Source: Clavulina sp. PMI_390
Taxonomy: Eukaryota; Basidiomycota; Agaricomycetes; Cantharellales; Hydnaceae
Length of the DNA stretch: 64,000 nucleotides
Direction of reading: 5' to 3'
Assembly: GCA_015039315.1 (NCBI GenBank)
Contig: WIDE01000008.1
Location: 362,721-426,720 of the forward strand
This document shows positions 46,106-58,691 of the stretch, in pieces. A program made the translations under genes and the position numbers. Below the pieces are notes generated by a model, which did not search any database, was not told the origin of the DNA, and saw only the letters and a program-made list of their open reading frames with translations. The stretch's first letter is position 1; each line of letters opens with the position of its first letter.

Positions 46106-48285
46106 CTATTCCTTGTCCTTTACATGCTGCGACCCATCAAATTTTTCATATTGCGATGCGACCTCTTGAGTGTCCTCCACAGCCGCAGAAAGTTTCACCC
46201 TGAGCTCTTCGCTTGTCAGTTCCAGATCACCTTTCCCGATCTCGCTCTCGAGGTCCATGTCCCGATCCTCAGGTGAGCTATCGTTATTCTGGGTCATGTT
46301 GAGCAGGTGAGTGCTCGGGATCCTCCCTCCACCATGGTTGCGAGTGATCCTGCGAGGATTTGAGCCGGTGTCCCGCTCACTTAGTTGGTAAACGTCTGAG
46401 GCTTCCTCCACTGTACGAGTGACCTGGATCTGCGACTGTAAGCCTTTGGTACCAGTCCTCTGAAAGTGGATTGGACGAGCATATGTTATGATTAGTGGAA
46501 ACATGGCGGGATGGAGGTCAATGGATTTCGCTTACCCGTCGGGCACTTATCGAATTTGACCATGGAGTGTCGTCCGACCAGTGTATGCCATTGGACGTAA
46601 TGTGGCGAGAATTTACTGAACAAAAAGAGAGTGTGAGGGGTCAATATGAGAGCAAGCATTGGGCGTAAGGCTGGTACTCCATACATGAGGACAAGAGGCT
46701 AATCACGTAGAGGGCCGGGAAGGGTATTACGAATGCGAAGGACGCGTTATCAGACTGAAAAACAGATCGGAGGAGTCAGTAATCTCTAAAATTCCCGGAG
46801 GATGTGCCCAGAGGAGGACGCACCGTCGTTGTCTATCATCAATTTTGGTCAGAAAGTGCTCACCAGCACGGAGACTTGACATGCTCACCCAAAATATAAG
46901 GAGCAGAACAGCCCATAACGAGATAACACCACCGTTTTGGATAGTCACTGGGCCAACAAGACAGTAGTCGGCGAAGTAGGTAATAGAGTCGTGACGGGAT
47001 AACTATAAAATTAATCGGCAGACGCACGTCGGTTCAATCGCGAGAGGATGTCATCCGTGCCAGTAAAACCAGTCCTCCGATAGTGCTACCGACAATAGTC
47101 AATTCTCAAGATAGCTTCGCCTATACCATGAATGAGCCAGGGGACATACGAAGAAAATCGCAAGATTTATGGTGATGAGGATATCCGTGGCAAGGGATAA
47201 ACTCCACCTATCTAAACTTGAGAATTCGATCCTACCTCAAGAGTTCTACGGGACATACCAGATGATGACAAACACCTCGATGGCCTCCTTCCCCTTTCCC
47301 ATTGTATCAGAGACTGGAGGAGCATCAGGATGTTAGTGTGATGCATGTAAGGTAATCATTGATCCGACGTACAGTAGACAACTGTGGACATCATGGCTAG
47401 CGGGAAATGAGTAAAACGCTCGTCTATGTAGGATACTGGGGGCTCGACTCACCCCACTGAGCGGCAGCGGCCACTACAACGGCGGCTAGGACCCAATTCC
47501 TCCCTGTCAGTCGCTTCACCCTCCTACGAATAGGGAAACTCGATGAGGGTTACGGGCAATAGCAGTAATTTAGGCAGCTAAACGCACCATGCGAAGAATA
47601 ATTGCACGAAAGTCGACGGGAATACTAGCTTGAAGAGGGAAGCTCTCAGGCACCTAAAAGGGCAGATGGGAGGGTTATTCACATACCATGGCTAAAGCTA
47701 CATATCGCCATTCATCAGTTACTGTATAGCTGCCATAGATCAAGAAATTATACTCACCGACGTCGAATGCTGTTGAAGAGAGCGAGAAACATTTAATGTC
47801 AAGACTGCTGACTCGAGAGCTATGGATGGAATCTCACGTTTGTCGAACCCGTACAAGGCCTGAACGTCCCCTAATTACCGAAATAGTTTCGTCACTCCCA
47901 TTAGCCGCAAAGGTTCGATGCGACGGGCACTCACCGAAATGCAGGATGGTCTGATCATATGATGCGTAGGAGATTAATCCGGCATTGACGACTGCCATTG
48001 CAGAGACCAGCGAAACAAGGCACTTGATTAACAGGGAATCGCTGCAACGATAGGTCTCAGGTTGATTGAATGCTAGCAGTGCCGAAAGCCTCCAACGCAC
48101 TCTTTGAATCTTCGAATGTACACCTGGAGTTGCATCAGCATGAATCCCGTCTGCAAAAGGAAATTAGACCGATAAAGTCATTGGAACGAGGCAGAAGAAC
48201 TCACGAATAATTGACAGACCATTGCCCCACAAAAAATGGGCCCCGCAAAATGAGTAGCGATGGACGAAGGGCTTTCCTCAGACAT
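46106..48285 (-). CDS. Seven-helix membrane protein, DUF6534-like, copy Q
   Basis: Parallels copy P exon by exon. Start at M-S-E-E-S-P-S-S-I (48285) and G-P-I-F-C-G; then G-F-M-L-M-Q-L-Q-V-Y, L-V-S-L-V-S-A-M-A-V-V-N-A-G and T-I-L-H-F-G. A 12-bp microexon reads as F-D-V; then L-F-K-L-V-F-P-S-T-F-V-Q-L-F-F-A-W and K-R-L-T-G-R-N-W-V-L-A-A-V-V-V. The N-S-R-H-I-T-S-N-G-I-H-W segment and a terminal exon to 46106 (E-I-G-K-G-D-L-E-L) follow. In the P-S-T-F-V-Q exon every P/Q difference is at a third codon position, so both copies appear to encode selected proteins. The same unresolved junction follows the 11-bp microexon. Confidence 0.7.
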
Positions 48286-49191
48286 CTTCGCCAGAGTGGC
48301 ACTCTTCCTGAGGTAGCAAAACGACAAGGCACGGAAAGCGATAGAGGCCGAGAACCAAGCCAAAGATCATATTCCGTGTGTTAAGTATTAAGTCTGGGGG
48401 TCAATGGATAAGCCTGAATCTTTCGATCGCCATTTGCAAACCGGCAGGTACATCTGACAGCATTCCGCATCGTGTGCAACTGGCGATCACCGGGGCTGCT
48501 TAGCCATTGATTTGGGTCCGCCTCGAGGGGTGCCAAGCAAATAGACCCATTTTTTACTCTACGGTCCATAGGATGTAAGGCGGGCTGTGTCCTTAGTCAC
48601 TCTTTACAGCTAACCACAAGGAAATATCTCCTAGGCTAGACTAGAAAGTCCCAGGTCCAAGGGTTGTGAAGTAAAATGGAGGACATTGTTGAGGGTTTCC
48701 AACTATCATACCTATCGTGTAGTCCAATTGTATGATCTCTCTTCACAACTTCCGGTTGCGGGGATTTGGAGGCTTGCCAAGGTCGCGAATGCACATCGGG
48801 ATGTAATGCAATCCATCCAGAAAGTACCATGCACATCGGAGATGCCTATCGTATGGGTAACAAATTGCCTCCTCTGCTGGAGTTCTGTTCTTCATCTGGA
48901 CAATATTGTTAATACGTCCCCAATCAACGGTTACCTGTCGGTCAGTAGAGCACCGAGCGCACGGGTTTGGTAGATGACCTATTGTAGTCACGAGACTAGA
49001 TGAGGGTATTTGTATTGGCTTTGACAGGTCGGGGCGGGAGTCGGGCACTCTGAAACATATTCCGTTCTGCCAAGAGGCGATCAGGAGATCGCGGATGGGT
49101 CATAACCGCACGTCACATTTTATCATTCACAATGGTTAAACAATGTGATTTGGTGAATCAATTGGCGAGATACAATGGCTATACAAGTCGT
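48286..49191. other. Intergenic, no gene recognised
   Basis: Upstream region of copy Q (first ~250 bp share sequence with that of P), then about 600 bp without recognisable content before the cupin stop codon. Confidence 0.5.
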
Positions 49192-49977
49192 TTATTCTTT
49201 CCGGATATGGGAGCTGAGCTCGGTGATGTACTTTTGGCCTTCTGGATGCTCGGCAAACAGAGTCTCGAACTCCTTTTGGGTGAGGAAGGCATGATCTTGC
49301 CAGACGAATCCAGGGACGACAACCTCCGTGATTAAGCACCCGATGTCATTCTTGTCGACCTTGCCAGCTTCAACAAGAGCCAGATCTTCAGCAGGAATTT
49401 CGGACATCTTCCACGCATCATGAACGAGCAACTGGCGAACTTCGCCGGCGGCGGTATTAGTACCCATGGTGATGCGCTCAACACGAGCATGCTCTCCCGG
49501 CGCTTTGGGGGGATGGATGAGAGTGTAGGTAGCGCGACCCTGGTGCAAAACGTGCATAGTCTAGGATGTGGTATATGAGAGACGCGTCTGATAAGCATCA
49601 TCATCTAAGTCGTACCAAGGACTTGTTGCGATGGACTTTTCCAGAGGGGTTCTCTGCGCTGAGGAGATAGTAGATTGTTGTACCGAGCGGACGCTCTTCG
49701 CCACCTGATCACCAGACAGGACAACACAGATTTTCGGGAAGCAATTTAGCGCCCTCAACTTCGCTCCACAGTCGTGGAACTTGCCAGTAAAGGGGCCAGG
49801 AACTGTTTCGTTCCATCGACCAGTCTCGACGAAGTATCTAGACGGAGTTCGCCTTAAGCTTCAAGCCTTAATGGAAGAATAGGCTGGGTGTTACACCCAC
49901 CCTCCTTCCGGATGCGTCAGAAGACTGAGTTCCTTGATGAGAGTCTCATTTCCTTGAGGGTAAGCGTAGGGAGCCAT
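49192..49977 (-). CDS. DUF985 (cupin_5) family protein (195 aa)
   Basis: Exons 49901-49977, 49785-49837, 49616-49704, 49192-49560 (588 bp). Small beta-barrel of the cupin superfamily; enzymatic role not established for the family. Motifs: L-T-H-P-E-G-G-Y-F-V-E-T; T-T-I-Y-Y-L-L-S; H-R-N-K-S; H-V-L-H-Q-G-R-A-T-Y-T-L-I-H-P; G-E-V-R-Q-L-L-V; W-K-M-S; I-G-C-L-I-T-E-V-V-V-P-G-F-V-W-Q-D-H. Intron 2 (49705-49784) uses a GC donor (gcaagt); intron 1 is 63 bp, intron 3 is 55 bp. Divergent from CDC27. Confidence 0.92.
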
Positions 49978-50317
49978 AGTGGATAAGAGCAAGATGGTGG
50001 CTGAGATTCGACTGCAGACAAGGCTTATGTAGAGGAACAGTGGGGAGAAGTGCCCGAAATGGCCAGATGAGGCCGAGGGATGTATGCGTGAAGACTCGTT
50101 GCAATGATCGAAGAACGGTGGGAGTGGAGGCCGGTGGGAGGGGCGATCAGCCAAGGCCTTTGTTTACGTCGTCGTCATTATTTGCTTGTGTTGTGCCCAG
50201 TTGACCAACCACTGGGCCTGTTGGGCACGCAAGCTTTCTTTTACCACCCACATCAACCACCTTCGACCAGAAAGTGCTCACGATCAACGCTACTGTCGAT
50301 CCTTCCCACGCGGCTGC
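49978..50317. promoter_or_regulatory. Divergent promoter, DUF985 cupin / CDC27
   Basis: 340 bp separate the two divergent start codons and must hold both promoters. No individual motif can be assigned with confidence. Confidence 0.5.
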
Positions 50318-53175
50318 ATGGCTAGCCCCTTGCCCGCAACTCACTATGTGGCCTTGCGCCTTCGGACATTGATTTGGTCCTGCCTAGACTGTGACCTGAT
50401 TTCCTCAGCACTCTTCTTCTCTGAACGATACTTTTGTATCGACCCCGAAAATCACGAGGCGAGGCATTTGTTTGCGACTAGTCTCCTGAAAGCTGGACAG
50501 GTGCATTCTGCCTTGCACCGCGTGCAAGACCAGAACTGCTCGGGATGCTCCAGGATCTATTCCGACTGTTGCGCCCAGCTAGGTCGTTTTCGAGAAGCGG
50601 AAGAGGCTATGAGGAGATGTATGAATAAGGATGGTGGTACCGCTACATTGGGTAAGAGACCTAGCCTAACTTGAGGCTCAAACGCGTGTATATTAAGATA
50701 TCGTTCCTCTACATCTCAGGGACCAGCCCCTTCGCACGCGACCCCCGCCAGTTCCCAGACCTTGCAGTTATGGCGTGTCGCGCCGGCATAGCTGCGATGA
50801 AGGGGAATATGACACGAGAAGCGATTGCCCACTTCAATCGGTCTCTCGCCATAAACCCCTTTATCTGGGAAGCCGTTGAGGGCCTGTCTCGACTCGGTAA
50901 CTATTTTATCGCGTCAGCCAGGCTGTAGCTAACATGTTGTGCCCGCTTTGACAAGGTTCCTTTTTCAATGTTGATGAAGTTCTTCCACCACGACCCTCGA
51001 ACTTCACCAACCAAGCCGGGCCTTCCAACCATTCTGCAACTACATCAAGCACCAACGGAACATCCCTATTTACCCCGGAATCCACCACAAATGGCCATGG
51101 TGCCTTCAAGATCCAAGGAAACCCAGCTCCATTTCGTCTGAACGGCATTCTGGGTCCGAGAGATTCCATGTCAGTAGTCTGAGCTTCACTTCGAATTTTT
51201 CTGTCCACTGAAGCGTATTTTAGAGGTTCTGTGGCGGATTCATCATTCGGCGAATACAACTCTCCTGGGCTTCGATCTCGGGTTTTCACCTCCGACATGA
51301 TGCTCACCAACAATCGCTCAACGACAGCGACCATAGCGGATGGGAGACCTGCACCAAAACGCGCACGGGCCGAGGCGGCTACCACTCGGTTTGCAGATGG
51401 AGAAGGCGTTCGGCCGAGTGTTAATACCCGGTCAGGCAATGGAATCACGAACGGGAAACGGGCGCGTGATGTCTCCAATAGTTCACCCCTCTCGCCCTTC
51501 TTGTCTAACACTGATCTGCTCCAGCCTGCCGTGCCCCGAGCAGTCCCTGAGCACGCAAAGGAGCCGTCAAGGCGGAGTACAAGATCCAGTGCGCAAAAGA
51601 CTGCTGTTGGTGCCAAGGTATGTCTCGCGTGCGGGGAAAATTTTGCCAAAATGCCTAATGCCCGCTCGACAGACTCGTGAAATCAAGCGGGTACCACGGG
51701 GTGCTGCAGCGAATGCGGCCGCCGCGGCAGTTGCACGAAACACCACATCTCCCGCATCAGAAGACGAGAACATGATGTCAGTGGATGCTTTGCATCCGAT
51801 GTCTCCAACCGAACCGCCAGAACCTCCGAATTGGAGTATAGCCGCAAAGCAGAATGCAGAAAGCATGGCTATCAGTGATGCAGACGGGTACATCATGGAG
51901 ATTACGAGAGTTTTCGCTCGGGCTGTCCAGTCGATGGCCAAGTTCGACTGCGACGATGTTATCGAAACTCTGGATTTACTACCAATTGAACAACAGTATT
52001 CGCCTACTGTGATGACTCTGCTGGGGAAAGCGTTCTTTGAAAAGCTGGACTATGTGAAGGTTTGTGATGCGTCCACGGTTCGCCTTGTTGTATGCTTATC
52101 ATTCTCTCCTCTTCTCGGTCAGGCTGAGCGATGTTTCGCCAACGCTCGCGAATACGATCCTTATAGCCATATTGACATGGATATCTACTCTACACTCCTT
52201 TGGCACCTTGCTCGTCCTACCCACCTTTCCTTCCTATCTCAAGAACTACTTGGGATGAATAATGCATCCCCTTCCGCCTGGATTGCTGCTGGAAACTGCT
52301 TCTCGCTACAGAAAGAGCACTCTCAAGCACTCGTCTGTTTCCGACGAGCAACGCAATTAGATCCCCGATGCACATATGCATACAATCTGAGCGGGCACGA
52401 GTCAATAGCCATCGATGAGCCTGACCAGGCTGTCGATTTCTTCCGGCAAGCTATTCGAATAGATAGTCGGCACTACCCAGCATGGTAAGTCTATTTCTAG
52501 TTCACTTCATTGCTCATGGTTATATGGCCTAACGCCATTTCACTAGGTATGGGCTAGGAATGGTTTACTATCGATCCAACAAACTCGACCAGGCCGAATG
52601 GCATTTCCGGAGAGCCTGTCAGATCAATCCCTCTAACGCCGTTCTTGTTTGCTGTGATGCTTTGGTATGTATTTGCGAGGTCCCTGCATTATCGTTCTGC
52701 CTCCTGACGCTCTTTCGCCGAATTAGGTTCAGGAGCAAAGGAAGAACTGGATCGATGCCCTCGAAATCTACAATCGAGCTGTTCAGCTAGCACCAAATAG
52801 CTCACTGGTTCTTTTCAAACGGGCGCGTATGCTGGTTGAATGCCAGCATTGGGAGGTGGGTATCATGTGCGAATGGCTGCTGATGGCATAGAAGCTTATA
52901 TGCCCCTTGCACTTTAGGCTGCCCGAGACGTCCTTCTTCGACTTGTTGATACCATCCCAGACGAAGTCAACGTGCCCTTCATGCTCGCCCAAGTATACAC
53001 CAAGCTGGACGAACCGACACTGGCAGCCAAGTACATGGCCGTCGCACAGGAGATTGAGCCGAAGATTGCGAGTGCAGTTCGTGCTATTCTCCAACAACGT
53101 GGCATGGGCGCGCCACTTCTCGACGCTCTTGCACCGAACCGCAATACCCAAGACCAATCGATGGATGAGGGGTAA
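50318..53175 (+). CDS. CDC27: Anaphase-promoting complex subunit Cdc27/Apc3 (790 aa)
   Basis: TPR scaffold subunit of the APC/C ubiquitin ligase that drives exit from mitosis. Exons 50318-50651, 50720-50896, 50956-51169, 51224-51617, 51673-52059, 52123-52484, 52547-52664, 52727-52855, 52918-53175 (2373 bp). N-terminal TPR half: S-A-L-F-F-S-E-R, S-L-L-K-A-G-Q-V-H-S-A-L. Then a Ser/Thr/Asn-rich linker of about 200 residues (exons 3-5), followed by C-terminal TPRs with A-W-I-A-A-G-N-C-F-S-L-Q-K, G-H-E, I-D-S-R-H-Y-P-A-W-Y-G-L-G-M-V-Y-Y-R and W-H-F-R-R-A-C-Q-I-N-P-S-N. The start at ATG 50318 gives the usual N-terminus (L-I-W-S-C-L-D). Confidence 0.95.
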
Positions 53176-53503
53176 GAGAGTCACCCTAAATTATGGATTC
53201 TGTACTACACTTTTCATTATACCTCGTAATCAGCTTATTGGGTTCCTTCATCTGGTCTCACTTATCTTATTCGCTACATTTGTACCTGCTCTCTGCACAA
53301 CCTCATCCAATAGCATGTTCCTTTTTTGGTCTGTGAACGCTGTTTTTGTGTTGGCGTGTGTGTATCCCCAAAGTTGGCTGGATGAATTAGCGGCTCAACA
53401 ACGACACCCTGACGTGGTCTTCATGAACTCTTGACCGACTGCCAACGTGTCCCACCTGCCTGACGTGCCTCTTGGCCTGCAGGCCTCATTCTCATTGCCA
53501 CCC
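53176..53503. other. Intergenic between CDC27 and the SUN-like gene
   Basis: Co-directional spacer; the next gene could extend upstream to a GTG at 53447 but the first ATG (53504) gives a proper signal peptide. Confidence 0.5.
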
Positions 53504-56500
53504 ATGCTCCGTCGATCTGATTGGTCCGGCGCTGGCGTCGCATTCCTCTGCCGTATCGGCCTCGCCGTGCTTGCCTTCGGCGTTGCCGGCTGCGCCTCAC
53601 AACCCTTCAACGACCTAAATTTCCACATACCAGCATCTGATGTGTGCCTAGCTGCCCCATACTCTCCATTCGCAGTCTTTATCTCCACCTCCGAACCTGT
53701 CTGCTTGCCCACTGATGCACCCCGCCCACCTCCCACCGACGAGTTCCTCTCGTTCGAAGAATGGAAAGTCCAACGAATAGAAGAATCCACAATTATGAAC
53801 TCTGCAAAGGGTACAAATCCTAATCCAGCAGATCCGTCGTTCCAAATGGCGGAACCCGTCCTGGACATGAACGCCTCCGCCACAACGGATGGTGTTGCTA
53901 CCGCTCCTCTTCCGTCTCTTCGGGTTCCGTTGACGGATCGGTTCAATTATGCGTCGGGGGAATGTTCTGCCCGTATCCAAGGCGCTAGCAAGGCTATCAA
54001 GTCACCTTGGGCTATCCTGAATTCCAAGCGGGACAAGTACATGCTCAGCCCATGTTCGACCAAAGATAGGTTTATTGTGATAGAATTGTGCGATGATATC
54101 CAAATAGGTCAGTACTTTCCCCTCGTGTGGATCTCATACACATATCAACTAAGCATGCGCTCTCCCAGACACAATCCAGCTTGCGAACTTTGAGTTCTTC
54201 TCTGGCGTGTTCAAGGATATCAGCATCAGTGCGGCTCAAACTTATGAGGCTGATAACTGGAACTTTTTGGGGACATATCGGGCGAAAAACATCCGAACAG
54301 TTCAGGTCCGTCCTTCCATCAATTCCATCGATTGGTCGTACAGAATATTGAAAGATATGGTCGTCAGTCATTTTTGCTCCCCAGAGACGCTCGATTCTTC
54401 CGATACGTCCGAGTCGACTTCTTATCTCACTATGGGTCAGAGTATTATTGCCCCGTAAGCTTGCTGCGGGTTTATGGGCTCACACAGATTGAGGAGTACA
54501 AATGGGACGAGTGGCAAGCCTCCTGGCACCGTGATCATGAAGCCAATTGGCGCAAGGCTCTACCTCCCGTCTCCCTGGAGCAGCCTGTGGTCCCCATACC
54601 AACAGTAACGATCTCCCTCGTGAGCGCTTTGGAGCCAGGAGCGAATCTCAGCATGTCCGCTGAGAGTTCTCCTGCTCCTGGGAGCACAACCATATCTGTC
54701 GTCACAGCCTCTCCTTCTACGGCCTCTTCCATCTCCCAGCCCATCGCTACAGAATCGCCAACGCTGCCCCTTGACATCGATGCTATTATTGACGAAATTA
54801 TGCATTATTCACTTGACGACGCAACTGCTCCCACAACCCCAATACCTCATTCTACTCCAACACATGGTCTTAATGCCCTGATGACCGGCCCCTCTTCACC
54901 ATCGCCGAAAATATCTTCTCCTTCGACCGCTGCCGCTTGGTTGCCTGATGGCCAAGAACCTATAGGAAGCAATACGCCATCAACCACCTCTACATCATCG
55001 TCTTCCACGGTGCCTCCTTCATCATCCATACAGACCCCACAGTCGTCCCCTCCTCCTTCTGTGACCGCCGCAAAACCTGTAGTGGTTGTAGCGTCAAATC
55101 AACCTCGCCCTCCAACAGGCAGCGCTCATGCACCTGGCAGCGAATCAATCTATCGCAACATTATGAATCGCCTCACCGTTTTGGAGTCTAATAGCACCCT
55201 CGGTGTACGTTACATGGAAGAGCAGACTCGATACCTCAGAGATGCGCTCAAGCGATTGGAGAAAGATGTGGGCCGCCTCGAAAACTTGGTAAGCATCACC
55301 TTTGTGCTTCACTATCAATACAATTTCTCATCAATTGGCCCTTAATTAGAGCAATCAGCACCAGACGTTGTATCGGAAGACGGCACTAGAGTTACGGCAG
55401 CATAAGCAAGAAATGGAATCCGAACGGATTGCGATGCTGGCACGGCTTGATAACCTTAGTCAAGAGGTCAGTCCTAGTCCGCTATCTATTAAGCAGGTGA
55501 TCAGAGCTCATACTTTTGCCCCAGGTTATCATGGAAAAGCGCCTTGGGCTCGCGCAGCTATGTCTGCTGTTAATAGTCTTGATCTTCATGGCCTTCACGA
55601 GGAGCGCTAGTCTGGGACCCCCTCTTCATGAAAGTGGAGTTATTAACCAAAATTCTGCGGAGCGTCCGAGACGCATATCGGGGCTTTGGCGATTCAAGAG
55701 AACCGCATCCGAATCTGATCCACCCAAGTCAACAACAGATAGAAAATCATCAGTCTCTGCCACCAAACCGAACCCCCTAAACCTTACCCTACAAACCCCT
55801 GTTCCGAATCCACCCATCAATTCGGCTCCGCCTGGACCATTAGGATCCCCTATCCGTCTATCGCAGGCCTTGCCTGCCATGAGTCAAGAATCGGGTTCCA
55901 GGCAGCCAAAGAGGGCGGTCTCACCACCGCTGCAATTACTCTCGTATCCTGTAACATCACCAGGCGATGGTCAATCCCCTTTTCCTCCTACCAGCTCTGC
56001 CTCTTCCAGCGCACGGCGAACCCTGGCCAAGACAGCTCACCTCCACGAAGTGGGGCGGCGGCGAAAGGTCAGCGGGCCATCTGGGCAAGGGAAACAATCA
56101 TCAAATCAGTACCCCGCTCCGGTTTTCGGTGGGATATACTCGCCACCAGTACGGCCGTCGCAATCCACTCCAGTCTTCGCGGGTGACGCCTTTATGCGTG
56201 AACCTATGGATCTAACTGGTGGCGATGTGTTTGGTGATGGCAGCACCCGTACCTCTTCTGTGACTCCAAATGGCACTTTGAGGCGACCAAGGGGTCGAGG
56301 TGATACCTCTTCTGGGAGATGGGGCCAAGTGCCTTTATCTGCCACTCCAGCCACAATGTCATCCTCCTCAAGTAGACCAAGAAGTCTACCGCGTTCTACG
56401 CCAAAACGCCCGGCAAGAGAAATCTCAAGAACCGAACTCCCCAGCAGTGGTGGGGATGTGAGTGGGAGCGATGTATGGGAGGACACGTCTGATGGCGAGG

Positions 56501-56817
56501 CCTATCCCATCCGCCGATTTGACCACATTTCTTCCTCTGCGCACAAACCACGACAATACATGAATGGGAGGTCGTCAATGAAAGGCTCAGAAAATGTACC
56601 TGCTTCGCTGAGTCCGGGAAGGTCGCGCGGCTTGCGCGGTACACCTTCTAAAAAGCATGGTGATATGGGCCCGCCAGCGCTCCCTACCCCAACACGGCCA
56701 CCGCCGGTGCCCGTATGGGTTACATCTAACAATTCCTCGCCTGACCACGACACCCTCTTCGCCAGTGTATTACAACTTCCCCAACCCCCGTCCCCTGCCA
56801 ACGTCGTACAGTCGTGA
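53504..56817 (+). CDS. SLP1: SUN-like ER membrane protein (SLP1/SUCO type, 1023 aa)
   Basis: Exons 53504-54107, 54169-54305, 54368-55288, 55350-55466, 55525-56817 (3072 bp). The N-terminal signal peptide (I-G-L-A-V-L-A-F-G-V-A-G) is followed by F-L-S-F-E-E-W-K, the family hallmark upstream of the SUN-like domain. That domain spans F-N-Y-A-S-G-E-C-S-A to V-S-L-L-R-V-Y-G, including D-D-I-Q-I, N-F-E-F-F-S, W-N-F-L-G and R-Y-V-R-V-D-F. Next come a Ser/Thr/Pro-rich region, a coiled coil (residues about 545-600), a C-terminal transmembrane helix (L-C-L-L-L-I-V-L-I-F-M-A-F) and a long basic, Ser/Pro-rich tail of about 400 residues. Known members act in ER and nuclear-envelope protein folding and quality control. 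The symbol follows the yeast relative. Confidence 0.9.
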
Positions 56818-57013
56818 CCTCACTTCGTTTTGTCCTCCTGAATGTGTCTTAAAGACTCATCTTATCATCTCTGGTTCATTTTCACACATCTGCTTTCGTC
56901 GCTTTTGTTCGGCAATCCCTCTTTATCCATTACAGTAACTTGAACTACTACGGTACCAATAACAAAAGTCCAATTTCGTGCAAAACAGTGATAAGTGCTA
57001 CTGACTCGAGCCA

Positions 57014-58572
57014 TCATGATGAATCTGATCCTCGCTGTGCTCGCTTCTTTTCCCGCTCGCGCTTCTTCTCCTCCCTCTCTCGCTTCTTCTGCTGACTGGC
57101 GCTGATGCCTAAGCCTTCCGGCTTCTCTTTGAGCCCATGGACAAACCTGTCGATAACAGCGTTCATTGCGTGCTGTACTGGGTCTTCCAGAGCAAAACGG
57201 TTTTGAGGCTGTTGGAGAGTGTGCGCTGCTAATGGCGAGTCAGACTCAAAAGGAGGAGAGAATTCTGATAGCCCGTCACTCGGAGATGATGTGGTTCTTG
57301 ATGGTGGCCGTAACGGGATGTCTTGACCTCCGAAGTAAAAGTCCAAACCCCATCCCCGAACAGAACTAGGGTGCCCTGTTGTTGAAGGTGCTAGAGGTCC
57401 TTCCGAGGGTGTGACATGTTTCCCCTCGCGCCACCATCGGATAGTGTGCTGAGCCGCGCGAGGAAGATCCAACTCTCCCCCTTTACGGATTGCTCCGATT
57501 CTTCTAGCAATCCCCTCGATGATTGTTGGGAAGGTGAAGGATGATTGCGATAGGGTGGAAGCATCTGCCTCAGTTAGCAGGGATTGATAGGATGGACCTG
57601 TGGCACGCGGCAGATTAGCACACTGAGTACTGGACGGGGCTGTAGGGCTTACTCTGTGGGTTCTCTCGCCATAGATTGTAGAGGAGATAGCTAACGAGAG
57701 TCTCCTCGTCATACAGGCTCTCTTTTATGCCTGCAGCAAGTGCCAGCCGTACTCCGCGCTCTTTACCCTCGTCACCGTGTCCAAAGAAAGGAATCATAAC
57801 ACCTGGTGAATCGAGGGCGTAGATTGGGTGTGTGGTGGACAGCTTGAGCCGTGTTGACAACTTCTTGGTATGTCCCGGCATGGCTGAGGTCAAAAGGGCG
57901 TGCTTTCGCTCTATTCATCATCCTAAATTAGCTTATGTGGCTATCAGACCTCGAAGAGCAACATTGACGTACTGGTAGGATCTCCTACTCCGGCCCCTCG
58001 CAGGTAATTGAGCAAGGTAGACTTGCCCACATTGGGCATCCCAATTACCAGAACATTAAGTTCATTGATTGTATCTTTGTTCTCTTTTGCTATTGCTACA
58101 GAGGTAGAAACCCAATGTGAATAATTGATTGCCATTAGGAAGAACTGAAGCAGGACACACATACGAGGGTTTTATGCAGAGCTTTGATCGAGGGTGGAGA
58201 AGCTGGTGTAGTGAAGTGCATATGTTGGTCGAAGTGGCGGGAGAGGCCCTGCCGTAGCCTCTATTTATACGGAGAGAAGGGTAAGCAAGGATAGAGTGGA
58301 ATGAGTAGCGAACACACTCTTTCGCCCCAGGAAGGCACCAAGTCACGCTTAGTGTAAACTACGATATGCTCGCATGCTTTTCCAGCGCCTCGACTGTTTC
58401 CTCGCCACTGGGCAAGCGCATTCTCAAGTTGAGGATTGATTGAAGTCAAAGGTAGGCGAATGTCGCGAACTTCCAGCACGACGTGTGTTTTCGGTAGAAG
58501 GTTCGGCAGAGCCTTGGCGAATGCAGCCATGTGCCCGGGATACCATGATGGAGGCGGTGGAAGTGCCAGCAT
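57014..58572 (-). CDS. MTG1: Mitochondrial ribosome-assembly GTPase Mtg1 (439 aa)
   Basis: Exons 58318-58572, 58161-58260, 57973-58095, 57653-57910, 57014-57597 (1320 bp). Circularly permuted GTPase of the YlqF type: W-Y-P-G-H-M-A; V-L-E-V-R-D-I-R-L-P; G4 motif T-K-R-D; then G1 G-M-P-N-V-G-K-S-T-L-L-N; then G3 L-D-S-P-G-V. The order G4-G1-G3 defines the permuted class. The C-terminal region (Y-Q-S-L-L and onward) ends in a Lys/Arg/Glu-rich tail, longer than in yeast. It should act in mitochondria on the large ribosomal subunit. Start at ATG 58572; an in-frame extension upstream has no conserved content. Confidence 0.94.
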
Positions 58573-58691
58573 TTTTGGAAGAATTAGGGAGCAGAATCCG
58601 AAAAATGTGGCCGAGCAGACGCGAACTGTGATTTGCGTGACGCGCCAAGCGAAACCAAACAAAAACCTCTCCACATCATTCGTCTTGGCCA
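58573..58691. promoter_or_regulatory. 119-bp divergent promoter, MTG1 / GT69 gene
   Basis: The two start codons (58572 minus, 58692 plus) are only 119 bp apart, leaving a very compact bidirectional promoter including both 5' UTRs. Confidence 0.6.
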
